Positions 24,307-32,437 of a stretch of 37,653 nt of DNA are shown here, piece after piece. Under the pieces are notes generated by a model, which was given only the letters and a program-made list of their open reading frames with translations, did not search any database and had not been told where the DNA came from. The first letter of the stretch is position 1. Each line of letters opens with the position of its first letter. The position numbers and the translations under genes are program-made. The DNA is from Corynebacterium sp. UBA2622 (lineage in GTDB: Bacteria > Actinomycetota > Actinomycetes > Mycobacteriales > Mycobacteriaceae): contig NZ_DDJO01000021.1 in NCBI RefSeq assembly GCF_002339505.1, positions 1 through 37,653 of the forward strand, read 5' to 3'.

Positions 24307-26526
24307 GTGCGCAATCATTCAGACGACGGGCGCGACGCCGTCGAGGCCGAGCAGGCCCACGCCGACACTCTCTTCGCCCATCTCGACGCGGAGGTGCGCG
24401 CGGCGCGCGCGAGGCTCGAACAGGTCCAGGCGGACGTGGACCCCGACAACCCCGACCCCGACGCCCTCGTGCGCCGCGAGACCGAGTACCACGGCCTCAA
24501 CGCCAGGCTCGACGCTCTCGGCGTGGCCGAAGTTGGGCTCGTGTTCGGGCGCATCGACATCGCCGACGACGCCCCGGAGAACCCGGCTCCAGGCCACCCC
24601 TGCCTCGACCGCCGCTACATCGGGCGCATGGGCATCGACGACCGCGCCGACCACTACCGCACCCTCCTGCTCGACTGGCGCGCCCCCATGGCGCGGCCGT
24701 ACTACCTGGCCACCACCGCCCACCCGGAGGGCGTGGAGAGACGCCGGAACATCCGGATGAAGGGCCGCACGGTCACCGGCGTGGACGACGAGGTCCTCTC
24801 CGGCGACTCCGCCCCCGAAGGCACGTCCAACGTGGGCAACGAGGCCGCCCTGCGTGAGGCAATGAACCGGGCGCGCACCGGGCGCATGCAGTCCATCGTG
24901 GAAACCATCCAGCGGGAGCAGGACGAGATCATCCGCGACACCACCCGCGGAGTCCTCGTTGTACAGGGCGGCCCGGGTACCGGCAAGACCGCCGTGGCCC
25001 TGCACCGCGTCGCATACCTGCTCTACACGTGGCGCGAGCAGCTTTCCCACACCGGCGTGCTCATCGTCGGGCCGAACCGCACCTTCCTCGACTACATCTC
25101 GCGCGTGCTTCCCGAGCTCGGCGAAACCGGTGTGGTGCTCAGCACCGTCGGGGAGCTCGTACCCGGATTCTCCCCCGACTCCGACGACGAGCCTCTCGCA
25201 TCCCGCGAAGTGAAGGGTTCGGCGGAAATGGCGGTCATACTCAAGCGCGCCGTCGAGCACTACCAGCGCGTGCCGGCCAAGCCCGTTTCCCTGACCTTCG
25301 ACTCCGTGGCCATCGAGGCAACACCCGCCATGGTTAGGGCGGCGCGTACCCGCGCCCGCCGCTCCCGCCGACCGCACAACCGGGCCCGCGACGTGTTCGC
25401 CGACGCTCTCACCCGCGCCCTCGCGGAAGCCCTCGCCCACCGCATCGGGGAAGACCCCCTCGGCGGCGAGAATCTGCTCGGGGCTGCGGATGTCGACCAG
25501 CTGCACGACGACCTCACCGACGAGCCGCAGGTACGCTCGCTTGTCGACGACCTCTTCCCCGCCCTCGACCCCGTCGAGGTGCTCGACAGCCTCCTCACCT
25601 CCACGGAAATGATTGCGGAGATCGCCGGCGACTACGACGACTACACCCGCGACGCCCTCCACCGTGCCCCCGGCACCCCCTTCGCGCCCTCCGACACGGC
25701 TCTGGTGGACGAGCTGGCGGAGCTGATCGGCCGGGTCGACCCGGCCGATCAGCGCGAGGCCGAGCAGGAGGAGTGGCGCCGGCAGGTGGCGGAGGCGGAG
25801 GACGCCCTCGACATCCTCTCCTCCTCGGAGGCCACCGACAACGACGATGACCAGTTCGAGGCCGAGATCCTCTCCGCCCACGACATCATCGACGCCGAGA
25901 CCCTGGCGCAGCGCCAGCGCGAGACCGACGTCCGCTCCACCGCGCAGCGCGCCCGGTCGGATGCCACGTGGGCGTACGGGCACGTGATCGTGGATGAGGC
26001 GCAGGAGCTCTCCCCCATGGAGTGGCGGATGGTCTTCCGCCGCTGCCCCTCACGGTGGATGACGCTTGTCGGCGACACGGCCCAGACGTCCTCCCCCGCC
26101 GGGACGGACGAGTGGGCCGGGGCGCTGGAGCCGTTCATCGGAAAGCGCTACCGCACCCATGAGCTGACCGTGAACTACCGCACCCCGGCCGAGATCATGG
26201 GGCCGGCAAATGCGGTGCTCGCGTCGATCGACCCGGTCGCCGAACCCGCCACCTCCATCCGCTCCACCGGCATTCCGGTGCAGTACCTGCCCTCCGGCAC
26301 AGACCCCGGAACCGCCCTGCCAACCGGGGACGGGCGCACCAGCGCCGTCATCACCGCCGGCAACGTGGCGCAGCACAAAGGCCTCGAGTTCGACCACGTT
26401 GTGGTGGTGGAACCCGAGGCCATCGCGGGGGCATCGCCCCAGGGGCTGCAGGACCTCTACGTCGCTGTCACCCGCGCCACGCAGACACTGACGGTGATCG
26501 GCGAACCGGGCCCGCTGGCTAGTTGA
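24307..26526 (+). CDS. helD: HelD-like RNA polymerase-associated helicase-family ATPase
   Basis: This 739-residue UvrD/Rep-superfamily ATPase belongs to the actinobacterial HelD group, proteins known to bind RNA polymerase, clear stalled complexes and in some species affect rifampicin tolerance. An N-terminal coiled-coil arm (about 10-70) precedes the first RecA-like part with Walker A GGPGTGKT (221-228). A family-specific insertion (about 330-500, Arg- and Asp-rich) follows, then Walker B VIVDEAQELSPMEW, motif III TLVGDTAQTSSP, and C-terminal motifs HKGLEFDHVVVVEPE and LYVAVTRATQTL. GTG at 24307 is chosen for its ideal AGGAGG spacing. The 3' end overlaps the convergent stress-protein gene by 8 bp. 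RNA polymerase recycling is inferred from the family. Confidence 0.88.
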   Translation: MRNHSDDGRDAVEAEQAHADTLFAHLDAEVRAARARLEQVQADVDPDNPDPDALVRRETEYHGLNARLDALGVAEVGLVFGRIDIADDAPENPAPGHPCLDRRYIGRMGIDDRADHYRTLLLDWRAPMARPYYLATTAHPEGVERRRNIRMKGRTVTGVDDEVLSGDSAPEGTSNVGNEAALREAMNRARTGRMQSIVETIQREQDEIIRDTTRGVLVVQGGPGTGKTAVALHRVAYLLYTWREQLSHTGVLIVGPNRTFLDYISRVLPELGETGVVLSTVGELVPGFSPDSDDEPLASREVKGSAEMAVILKRAVEHYQRVPAKPVSLTFDSVAIEATPAMVRAARTRARRSRRPHNRARDVFADALTRALAEALAHRIGEDPLGGENLLGAADVDQLHDDLTDEPQVRSLVDDLFPALDPVEVLDSLLTSTEMIAEIAGDYDDYTRDALHRAPGTPFAPSDTALVDELAELIGRVDPADQREAEQEEWRRQVAEAEDALDILSSSEATDNDDDQFEAEILSAHDIIDAETLAQRQRETDVRSTAQRARSDATWAYGHVIVDEAQELSPMEWRMVFRRCPSRWMTLVGDTAQTSSPAGTDEWAGALEPFIGKRYRTHELTVNYRTPAEIMGPANAVLASIDPVAEPATSIRSTGIPVQYLPSGTDPGTALPTGDGRTSAVITAGNVAQHKGLEFDHVVVVEPEAIAGASPQGLQDLYVAVTRATQTLTVIGEPGPLAS

Positions 26527-26968
26527 CCGTGTGGACGATCATGACGTCGCAGTCCGACTGGCGCGCGACGTCGGCCGGCACGGAGCCGAGCAGGCGCCCG
26601 GTCAGCGAGTTGATCCCGCGGTTACCCACGACGAGCAGGTCGGCCTTGTTGTCGTTGACGATGGCCATGAGCGCCTCGACCGGGGTACCCGGACGGGTGG
26701 CAGTCTGCACGTCGGCGGCGCCGGCGGCGCGCGCGTACTCCACGGCCTGGTCCAGGTTCGAGCGGGCCTGGTCGTCACCGAGGATGGTGACGGAGTCCTG
26801 GCGCAGGGTCTTGGAGGCCTCGTCCTCGGACTCGTAGTAGGCGGTGCCGATGATAAGGGTGGAGCCGAAGGCGGCGGCGATCTTCGCGGCGCGCTCGACG
26901 GCGAAGAACGACGACTTGGAGCCGTCGCTTCCGACCACAATGGTCTTGTAGTTGTCGGCCATGGACAA
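26519..26968 (-). CDS. Universal stress protein (UspA family)
   Basis: Small nucleotide-binding stress protein of 149 residues. It starts YKTIVVGSDGSKSSFFAVERA and has the ATP-binding signature GNRG-9x-GS near the C-terminus (VVGNRGINSLTGRLLGSVPADV), so it probably binds ATP. The start is ambiguous: TTG at 26968 has AAAGG at an ideal 7 nt, while ATG at 26962 would be 13 nt away; the difference is two residues. It lies 73 nt after a second usp gene with its own candidate -10, and overlaps helD tail to tail by 8 bp. Confidence 0.93.
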   Translation of the reverse strand: MSMADNYKTIVVGSDGSKSSFFAVERAAKIAAAFGSTLIIGTAYYESEDEASKTLRQDSVTILGDDQARSNLDQAVEYARAAGAADVQTATRPGTPVEALMAIVNDNKADLLVVGNRGINSLTGRLLGSVPADVARQSDCDVMIVHTVN

Positions 26969-27024
26969 TCACTAACCTTTCGTTAACGGTGGCCCGTGGA
27001 GGCGGGACCCTCGGATAAGTGTTT

Positions 27025-27030
27025 AGTTTA
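27025..27030 (-). promoter_or_regulatory. Predicted -10 of the downstream usp gene
   Basis: Minus strand TAAACT in the context GGGTAAACTAAAC, within the 73-bp gap between the two stress-protein genes. It would give the second gene an independent transcript. Confidence 0.4.
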
Positions 27031-27041
27031 CCCGCACGATA

Positions 27042-27500
27042 CTAGTAGTGGCCCTCCGCCCGGGTATCCACCAGCATCACGTCCACCGGCGACTTCTTGG
27101 CCACGTTGCCGGGGATGTTGCCGAAGAACCTCCCGGCCAGTGAACGCATGCCCTTGTTGCCCACGACGAGCAGATCCACCCCGTGCTCCTGGACGGCCTC
27201 GAGCAGCACGGCGGCTGGCTGGCCGGGGCGGGTGATGAGGTCCACGCGCGGCGCCTGCTCCTCCTCCGCGATGACGCGGGCGGCGGCGAGGACGCGCTCG
27301 GCGTCGCTGTCGCTGACGATCTCGATCTTCGATAGCTCCGCGTTGGTGGCGTTGAGCATCGACCCGCTCGCAGAGTAGTGCGCGCAGATCACGGTGAGGT
27401 CCGCGTCGTAGACGCGCGCGAGGCTCGCGGCGGAGCGCACCGCCATGAGCGAGGTTGGCGAGCCGTCGGTGCCCACGGCGATCGACGTGTAGGTGTGCAT
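27042..27500 (-). CDS. Universal stress protein (UspA family), second copy
   Basis: 152-residue Usp-fold protein: YTSIAVGTDGSPTSLMAVRSA at the start and VVGNKGMRSLAGRFFGNIPGNV near the end. The glycine signature is GNKG-9x-GN, with Asn where ATP-binding members usually have Ser or Thr, so ATP binding may be weaker. It is clearly diverged from its neighbour, though it shares the same overall fold and order. It begins 20 nt after the uvrB stop, so it is probably co-transcribed with uvrB. Confidence 0.92.
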   Translation of the reverse strand: MHTYTSIAVGTDGSPTSLMAVRSAASLARVYDADLTVICAHYSASGSMLNATNAELSKIEIVSDSDAERVLAAARVIAEEEQAPRVDLITRPGQPAAVLLEAVQEHGVDLLVVGNKGMRSLAGRFFGNIPGNVAKKSPVDVMLVDTRAEGHY

Positions 27501-27519
27501 GTGCGTTTATTGCCCTTCC

Positions 27520-29628
27520 CTAGTTTCCTGTTTCCTTGATACCACGCAGCTCGCGGCGCAGATCGGCGATCTCGTCGCGCAGCCGCCCCGCCAACTCGAA
27601 CTTCAACTCGCGCGCCGCCGCGCCCATCTGGGCCGTGAGGTCGTCGATGAGCTTCTGAACCTCGTCGGAGGCCATGGTGGACACGTCGGGCTTTTCGACG
27701 ACCGCGGCCTCTCCTTCCGGCCCGGAGGCGGCCACCCCCGCGCCCTCCTCGGAGTTCTCGTAGACCTGATCCAGGATATCGGCGATCTTTTTGCGCAGCG
27801 GCTGGGGGTCGATCCCGTGCTCCCGGTTGTACGCGAGCTGCTTTTCGCGGCGCCTCTCCGTCTCGTCGATCGCGTCGCGCATGGAGTCGGTGACGGAATC
27901 GGCATACATGATCACCTCGCCGGAGACGTTGCGCGCGGCGCGGCCGATGGTCTGGATGAGCGACTTGGTGGAGCGCAGGAAGCCCTCCTTGTCCGCGTCG
28001 AGGATCGCCACGAGCGACACCTCAGGCAGGTCGAGGCCCTCGCGCAGGAGGTTGATGCCCACGAGGACGTCGTACTCGCCGAGGCGCAGCTGGCGCAGCA
28101 GCTCCACGCGCTGCAGGGTGTCGATGTCGGAGTGCAGGTAGCGCACCTTCACGCCGTGGTCGAGGAGGTAGTCCGTCAGGTCCTCGGCCATGCGCTTGGT
28201 CAGGGTGGTCACCAGGACGCGCTCGTTCTTCTCCACCCGCTGGCGGATCTCCTCCATCAGGTCGTCGATCTGGCCCTTGGTGGGCTTGACCGTGACCTTC
28301 GGATCCACGAGCCCGGTCGGGCGGATAACCTGCTCGACGAACTCGCCTTCGGCCGCCTCCAACTCGTAGTCGCCGGGGGTGGCGGACATGTAGACCGTCT
28401 GTCCGACGCGCGCCTCGAACTCGTCGAAGGTCAGCGGCCGGTTGTCCACCGCACTGGGGAGCCGGAAGCCGAACTCCACCAGGTTGCGCTTGCGGGACAT
28501 GTCGCCCTCGTACATTCCGCCGATCTGGGGGACGGTGACGTGGGACTCGTCGATGATGGTTAGGAAGTCCTCGGGGAAGTAGTCGATGAGCGTCGCGGGG
28601 GCAGATCCGGCGGGCCGCCCGTCCATGTGGCGGGAGTAGTTCTCGATGCCCGAGCAGAAACCGACCTGCTGGATCATCTCCAGGTCGTACTCGGTGCGCA
28701 TGCGCAGACGCTGCGCCTCGAGAAGCTTGCCCCGGTTCTCCAGGTCCTCCAGCCGGTCGGCGAGCTCCTCCTTGATGGCCTCGATGGCCTTCTCCATCCG
28801 CTCGTCCGTGGCCACGTAGTGGGTGGCCGGGAAGATGCGGACCTCCTCCTCCTTGCTCAGGATGTCCCCGGTGAGCGGGTGGATGTAGTAGAGCTCGTCG
28901 ATCTCGTCGCCGAAGAACTCCACGCGCACCGCAACCTCCTCGTAGGCGGGGATGATGTCCACGGTGTCACCCTTGACGCGGAAGGTCCCGCGCTTGAAGT
29001 CGATGTCGTTGCGCTCGTATTGGACGTCGACAAGCAGGCGGAGGAACTGGTCGCGGTCGACCTCCTCCCCCGTGCGCAGAACGACGGAGCGGTCGAGGTA
29101 GGACTGTGGCGTACCGAGGCCGTAGATGCAGGAGACCGAGGCCACCACCACCACGTCGCGGCGGCTGAGCAGCGCGGACGTGGCGGAGTGGCGGAGGCGC
29201 TCGACGTCGTCGTTGATGGACGAGTCCTTCTCGATGTACGTGTCCGTCTGCGCAATGTACGCCTCGGGTTGGTAGTAGTCGTAGTAGGAGACGAAGTACT
29301 CGACGGCGTTGTTCGGCAGGAGCTGGCGCAGCTCGTTGGCCAGCTGGGCCGCGAGGGTCTTGTTCGGCGCCATCACCAGGGTCGGGCGCTGCTGCTTCTC
29401 GATCAGCCACGCGGCGGTGGCGGACTTGCCGGTACCTGTCGCGCCCATCAGCACGATGTCGCGCTCCCCGCGGCGGAGGCGCTCGTCGAGCTGCGCGATC
29501 GCCGCGGGCTGGTCACCCGAGGGCTGGAACTCGCTGACGACCTCGAAGGGCTTTTCCCGGCGCTGGATGTCTCCCACGGGGCGGAACTCGGATTGGGCGA
29601 GGACGGGGTGCTCAGCAGCAAAGGCCAT
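27520..29628 (-). CDS. uvrB: Excinuclease ABC subunit B
   Basis: Damage-verification helicase-like subunit of nucleotide excision repair. It has 702 residues. Walker A is GATGTGKS (62-69), and the beta-hairpin that clamps DNA is recognisable in YYDYYQPEAYI followed by DTYIEKDSSIND. Later helicase motifs include YMSATPGDYE and the QTIGRAARN segment. The C-terminal UVR motif (IDDLTAQMGAAARELKFELA) that binds UvrA and UvrC is present. The start ATG (29626-29628) may be near-leaderless, since TAGGAT (29640-29635) lies 6 nt upstream, though the same bases could act as a Shine-Dalgarno. Followed closely by a usp gene. Confidence 0.97.
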   Translation of the reverse strand: MAFAAEHPVLAQSEFRPVGDIQRREKPFEVVSEFQPSGDQPAAIAQLDERLRRGERDIVLMGATGTGKSATAAWLIEKQQRPTLVMAPNKTLAAQLANELRQLLPNNAVEYFVSYYDYYQPEAYIAQTDTYIEKDSSINDDVERLRHSATSALLSRRDVVVVASVSCIYGLGTPQSYLDRSVVLRTGEEVDRDQFLRLLVDVQYERNDIDFKRGTFRVKGDTVDIIPAYEEVAVRVEFFGDEIDELYYIHPLTGDILSKEEEVRIFPATHYVATDERMEKAIEAIKEELADRLEDLENRGKLLEAQRLRMRTEYDLEMIQQVGFCSGIENYSRHMDGRPAGSAPATLIDYFPEDFLTIIDESHVTVPQIGGMYEGDMSRKRNLVEFGFRLPSAVDNRPLTFDEFEARVGQTVYMSATPGDYELEAAEGEFVEQVIRPTGLVDPKVTVKPTKGQIDDLMEEIRQRVEKNERVLVTTLTKRMAEDLTDYLLDHGVKVRYLHSDIDTLQRVELLRQLRLGEYDVLVGINLLREGLDLPEVSLVAILDADKEGFLRSTKSLIQTIGRAARNVSGEVIMYADSVTDSMRDAIDETERRREKQLAYNREHGIDPQPLRKKIADILDQVYENSEEGAGVAASGPEGEAAVVEKPDVSTMASDEVQKLIDDLTAQMGAAARELKFELAGRLRDEIADLRRELRGIKETGN

Positions 29629-29634
29629 GCACCC

Positions 29635-29640
29635 ATCCTA
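29635..29640 (-). promoter_or_regulatory. Ambiguous -10 or Shine-Dalgarno before uvrB
   Basis: TAGGAT in the context CGATAGGATGGGTGC, ending 6 nt before the ATG. It fits a leaderless -10, but AGGA within it is also at a usable ribosome-binding distance. Confidence 0.3.
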
Positions 29641-29653
29641 TCGCCCGACCCGG

Positions 29654-30007
29654 CTAGTGAATGACCCTCCCCGTCGCATCGAGCCACTCCTTGAGCTCGC
29701 CCGCCTCGCGCCACAGTTCGTAAAGCTCGGAGTGGGCCGGGTCGAGTGCTTCGCGCAGCTTCGCCTGCAGCCAGCGCCGGTCACGGAAGGAGAATTCGAA
29801 GTCCAGCGCGGGGGCGTCCTCCGGACGCGGGACGTGGCCGTTGAGTACCGCGTTGAGGGCGACGACGGCCTCGGCGCTCTCGGAGTCCAGCGGGCCCTCG
29901 CCGCAGTCGAAGCGGAACTGGTCCATGCGGAACGTGCCCTCGGCAAGCTGGCGCACGGTATCGCGCGCCCTGTCGTTGTCGAACGGTCCATGATCCCACG
30001 TACCCAT
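29654..30007 (-). CDS. DUF4259 family protein
   Basis: 117-residue soluble protein starting MGTWDHGPFDNDRARDTVRQ, the characteristic opening of DUF4259 (MGTW-x-x-GPFDND). The middle is acidic (FDCGEGPLDSESAEAVVALNAVLNG), and the C-terminus is helical and Trp/Glu-rich (LYELWREAGELKEWLDA). Function unknown. There is no Shine-Dalgarno; TAACGT (30021-30016) lies 8 nt before the ATG, predicting a leaderless mRNA. It sits between coaE and uvrB on the same strand, 46 nt after coaE. Confidence 0.85.
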   Translation of the reverse strand: MGTWDHGPFDNDRARDTVRQLAEGTFRMDQFRFDCGEGPLDSESAEAVVALNAVLNGHVPRPEDAPALDFEFSFRDRRWLQAKLREALDPAHSELYELWREAGELKEWLDATGRVIH

Positions 30008-30009
30008 GT

Positions 30010-30027
30010 CGGGCCACGTTAGGCCCG
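30010..30027 (-). promoter_or_regulatory. Leaderless -10 embedded in an inverted repeat
   Basis: CGGGCC (30010-30015) and GGCCCG (30022-30027) are perfect inverted copies flanking the -10 hexamer (TAACGT on the minus strand) of the DUF4259 gene. The arrangement could be an operator or a small terminator for coaE. Confidence 0.4.
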
Positions 30028-30053
30028 CAACTTTAATGGGAACTTACCAACAG

Positions 30054-30662
30054 CTAAACTTCTCGGGCCATTTCCCGGATGCGGGAAACGAGCCGTTCAA
30101 CCTGCTGTTCCAACTCCTCCGGCGTGCCGTTGTTGTCCAGCACCACGTCAGCACGGGCCTGGCGCTCGGCATCCCCGATCTGGCGGTCGATGCGGTTGCG
30201 CACGTCGGACTCCTCCAGCCCGCGCTTTTCGACGAGCCTTGCCACCCGCACCTCCGCATCCGTGTGCACCGCCACATTCAGGTCCATCGTGGAATCCAAC
30301 CCGAGCTCGAACAGCAGCGGCATGTCGTAGACGGCCGCCTCCGCTCCCCCGTGCTCGAGCTCGGCCAATCGACGTTCGGATTCCTCGCGGATCGCGGGGT
30401 GCGTGATCGCGTTGAGCCGGGCCGTGGCCTCCGGGGTGGCGAAGGCACGGCGGGCCAGCTCGGCCCGGTCGAGCGAGCCGTCCGCGCGGAGGATGTCCTC
30501 CCCGAACTCCCGCGCGACCTCGTCGAGCACGGGGGAATCGGGCTCCATGTTGTCCCGCGCCACCTGGTCGGCGTCCACCACCGGGATGCCGGCCTCGGCG
30601 AGGAGCGCCGCCACCGTCGATTTGCCGCTGCCGATGCCACCGGTCAGTCCAATTCTGAGCAT
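30054..30662 (-). CDS. coaE: Dephospho-CoA kinase
   Basis: This enzyme performs the last step of coenzyme A synthesis, phosphorylating dephospho-CoA. It has 202 residues. The P-loop GGIGSGKST is at 8-16, VVDADQVAR is the conserved substrate-binding DAD segment, and THPAIREE is the family THPxI motif. It lacks the C-terminal GrpB-like extension found in some actinobacterial CoaE proteins. The ATG (30660-30662) has TATGAT 6 nt upstream and no Shine-Dalgarno, so the mRNA is probably leaderless. Its promoter sits directly downstream of the rpsA terminator. Confidence 0.95.
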   Translation of the reverse strand: MLRIGLTGGIGSGKSTVAALLAEAGIPVVDADQVARDNMEPDSPVLDEVAREFGEDILRADGSLDRAELARRAFATPEATARLNAITHPAIREESERRLAELEHGGAEAAVYDMPLLFELGLDSTMDLNVAVHTDAEVRVARLVEKRGLEESDVRNRIDRQIGDAERQARADVVLDNNGTPEELEQQVERLVSRIREMAREV

Positions 30663-30668
30663 GGCCCC

Positions 30669-30674
30669 ATCATA
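30669..30674 (-). promoter_or_regulatory. Predicted leaderless coaE -10
   Basis: TATGAT, one mismatch from TATAAT, ending 6 nt before the coaE ATG and starting 5 nt after the rpsA terminator stem. Confidence 0.5.
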
Positions 30675-30678
30675 GGCA

Positions 30679-30710
30679 ACGGCCCACCTCCCGGGCGGGA
30701 GATGGGCCGT
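30679..30710 (-). terminator. rpsA terminator
   Basis: On the minus strand a 14-bp stem, ACGGCCCATCTCCC / GGGAGGTGGGCCGT, closes a 4-nt loop (GCCC). One pair is a U-G wobble in the minus-strand RNA, which on the plus strand would be an A-C mismatch, so it favours the rpsA direction. It is followed by TTGCC, not a long T-tract. Confidence 0.65.
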
Positions 30711-30733
30711 GGTTCAGCGGCTGGCGCGCTGGC

Positions 30734-32194
30734 TTAGTTGCCGGCGAGCTTGTCGCGCAGAGCTGCGAGCTGCTCGTCGGACGCGAGGGAGCCGATGGAC
30801 TCCTCAGGCTGGTCGGCTGCCGGAGCTGCAGCGCCAGACTCGGAGGAGTAGTTGGACTCGGTGCCCTGCTCAGCGGCCTCGGCGGCGGCGGCGCGGTGGC
30901 GCTCGATCTGGGCCGTGTGGGCCTGGAAGCGGCGCTCGGCCTCGGCATAGCGGGCCTCCCACGCCTGGCGGGCCTCGTCGAAGCCCTCCATCCACTCGTT
31001 GGTCTCCGGGTCGAAGCCCTCCGGGAAGATGTAATTGCCCTGCTCGTCGTAGGAGTCGGCCATGCCGTAGCGGGACGGATCGAACTCCTCGGAGTAGTCC
31101 TCGTCGGCCTGCTTGAGCGACAGGGAGATGCGGCGGCGGTCCAGGTCAATGTCGATAACCTTGACCATGACCTCCTCGCCGACGTTGACAACCTGGTCCG
31201 GGACCTCGACGTGGCGCTGTGCCAGCTCGGAGATGTGGACGAGACCCTCGATGCCCTCCTCGACGCGGACGAAGGCGCCGAACGGGACGAGCTTGGTGAC
31301 CTTGCCCGGGACGATCTGGCCGACGGCGTGCGTGCGGGCGAAGACGCGCCACGGATCCTCCTGGGTCGCCTTCAGCGACAGGGAGACGCGCTCGCGGTCG
31401 AGATCGACATCGAGAACCTCGACGGTGACCTCGTCGCCGACGGTGACAACCTCGGACGGGTGGTCGATGTGCTTCCAGGACAGCTCGGAGACGTGCACGA
31501 GGCCGTCAACGCCGCCAAGGTCGACGAAGGCGCCGAAGTTGACGATGGAGGACACGACACCCTTGCGGACCTGGCCCTTCTGCAGCTGGTGCAGGAAGTC
31601 GGAGCGGACCGCGGACTGGGTCTCCTCCAGGTAGGCGCGACGGGACAGCACGACGTTGTTGCGGTGCTTGTCCAGCTCGATGATCTTCGCCTCGAGCTCC
31701 TGGCCGATGTAGGGCTCCAGGTCGCGGACGCGGCGCATCTCGACGAGGGAGGCCGGCAGGAAGCCGCGCAGCCCGATGTCGAGGATGAGGCCGCCCTTGA
31801 CGACCTCGATGACGGTGCCGGTGACAGGCTCGTCGTTCTTCTGCAGCTCCTCGATGGTGCCCCACGCGCGCTCGTACTGCGCGCGCTTCTTGGACAGGAT
31901 GAGGCGACCTTCCTTGTCCTCCTTGGTCAGGACAAGGGCGTCGATCTCATCGCCGGCCTCGACAACCTCGTTGGGGTCGACGTCGTGCTTGATGGAGAGC
32001 TCGCGGGTGGGGATGACACCCTCGGTCTTGTACCCGATGTCGAGGAGAACCTCGTCGTGGTCGACCTTGACGACGGTGCCGGTGACGATGTCGCCATCAT
32101 CGAAGTACTTGATGGTCGCGTCTACTGCGGCGAGAAAGTCCTCAGCGCTGCCGATGTCGTTGATGGCAACCTGGGGTGCGTTGGAAGTGGGCAT
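30734..32194 (-). CDS. rpsA: 30S ribosomal protein S1
   Basis: mRNA-binding ribosomal protein of 486 residues. Four S1 domains are visible at about 33-104, 120-186, 205-275 and 292-362; the third and fourth carry the best RNA-binding pattern (VNFGAFVDLGGVDGLVHVSE and VPFGAFVRVEEGIEGLVHIS). A disordered acidic/Ala-rich tail (about 363-486) follows, as in other actinobacteria, where four rather than six repeats are normal. The ATG at 32192-32194 begins the family-like MPTSNAPQVAINDIGSAEDF. Its GGAG is 12 nt upstream, which is long. The frame remains open for 35 codons upstream with another ATG (MSKYYLLSV), but that part has no S1 character. Confidence 0.96.
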   Translation of the reverse strand: MPTSNAPQVAINDIGSAEDFLAAVDATIKYFDDGDIVTGTVVKVDHDEVLLDIGYKTEGVIPTRELSIKHDVDPNEVVEAGDEIDALVLTKEDKEGRLILSKKRAQYERAWGTIEELQKNDEPVTGTVIEVVKGGLILDIGLRGFLPASLVEMRRVRDLEPYIGQELEAKIIELDKHRNNVVLSRRAYLEETQSAVRSDFLHQLQKGQVRKGVVSSIVNFGAFVDLGGVDGLVHVSELSWKHIDHPSEVVTVGDEVTVEVLDVDLDRERVSLSLKATQEDPWRVFARTHAVGQIVPGKVTKLVPFGAFVRVEEGIEGLVHISELAQRHVEVPDQVVNVGEEVMVKVIDIDLDRRRISLSLKQADEDYSEEFDPSRYGMADSYDEQGNYIFPEGFDPETNEWMEGFDEARQAWEARYAEAERRFQAHTAQIERHRAAAAEAAEQGTESNYSSESGAAAPAADQPEESIGSLASDEQLAALRDKLAGN

Positions 32195-32362
32195 AGGTTT
32201 AAAGTGCTCCGAAACGGATAGGAGATAGTACTTGGACATGAGCGCGTCTCTCGTAAAACACGGGCTGATGTGCATCGATCCCGCGCCTCGCGATCTCACC
32301 TCGGGTGCGGCCGGACCCTCCTACATAGCCCTGAACTCCCCTCGGCGTAGACACGCCTTTGC

Positions 32363-32369
32363 TACACTA
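32363..32369. promoter_or_regulatory. Overlapping divergent -10 candidates
   Basis: CTACACTAG contains TACACT on the plus strand (32363-32368), suitable for the methyltransferase gene with a leader of about 60 nt, and TAGTGT on the minus strand (32369-32364), a possible rpsA -10 with a leader of about 165 nt. The plus-strand call is the stronger one. The rest of 32195-32437 shows no further clear element. Confidence 0.35.
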
Positions 32370-32437
32370 GCCCCTTTCCGCAGCTAGGGCAAATGTTTTG
32401 GCCCCGCTCGCGCCCGCATTTCCCCAGGAGGCCACAC

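Noticed and set aside
24319..25983. 554-residue minus-strand frame opposite helD
   Set aside because: The plus-strand helD has clear helicase motifs throughout; the minus frame is Val/Gly-rich with no motif, so it is a GC-bias artefact.
32195..32299. N-terminal extension of ribosomal protein S1
   Set aside because: The frame is open with another ATG (MSKYYLLSV), but known S1 proteins of this type begin MPT and the extension has no S1-like features.
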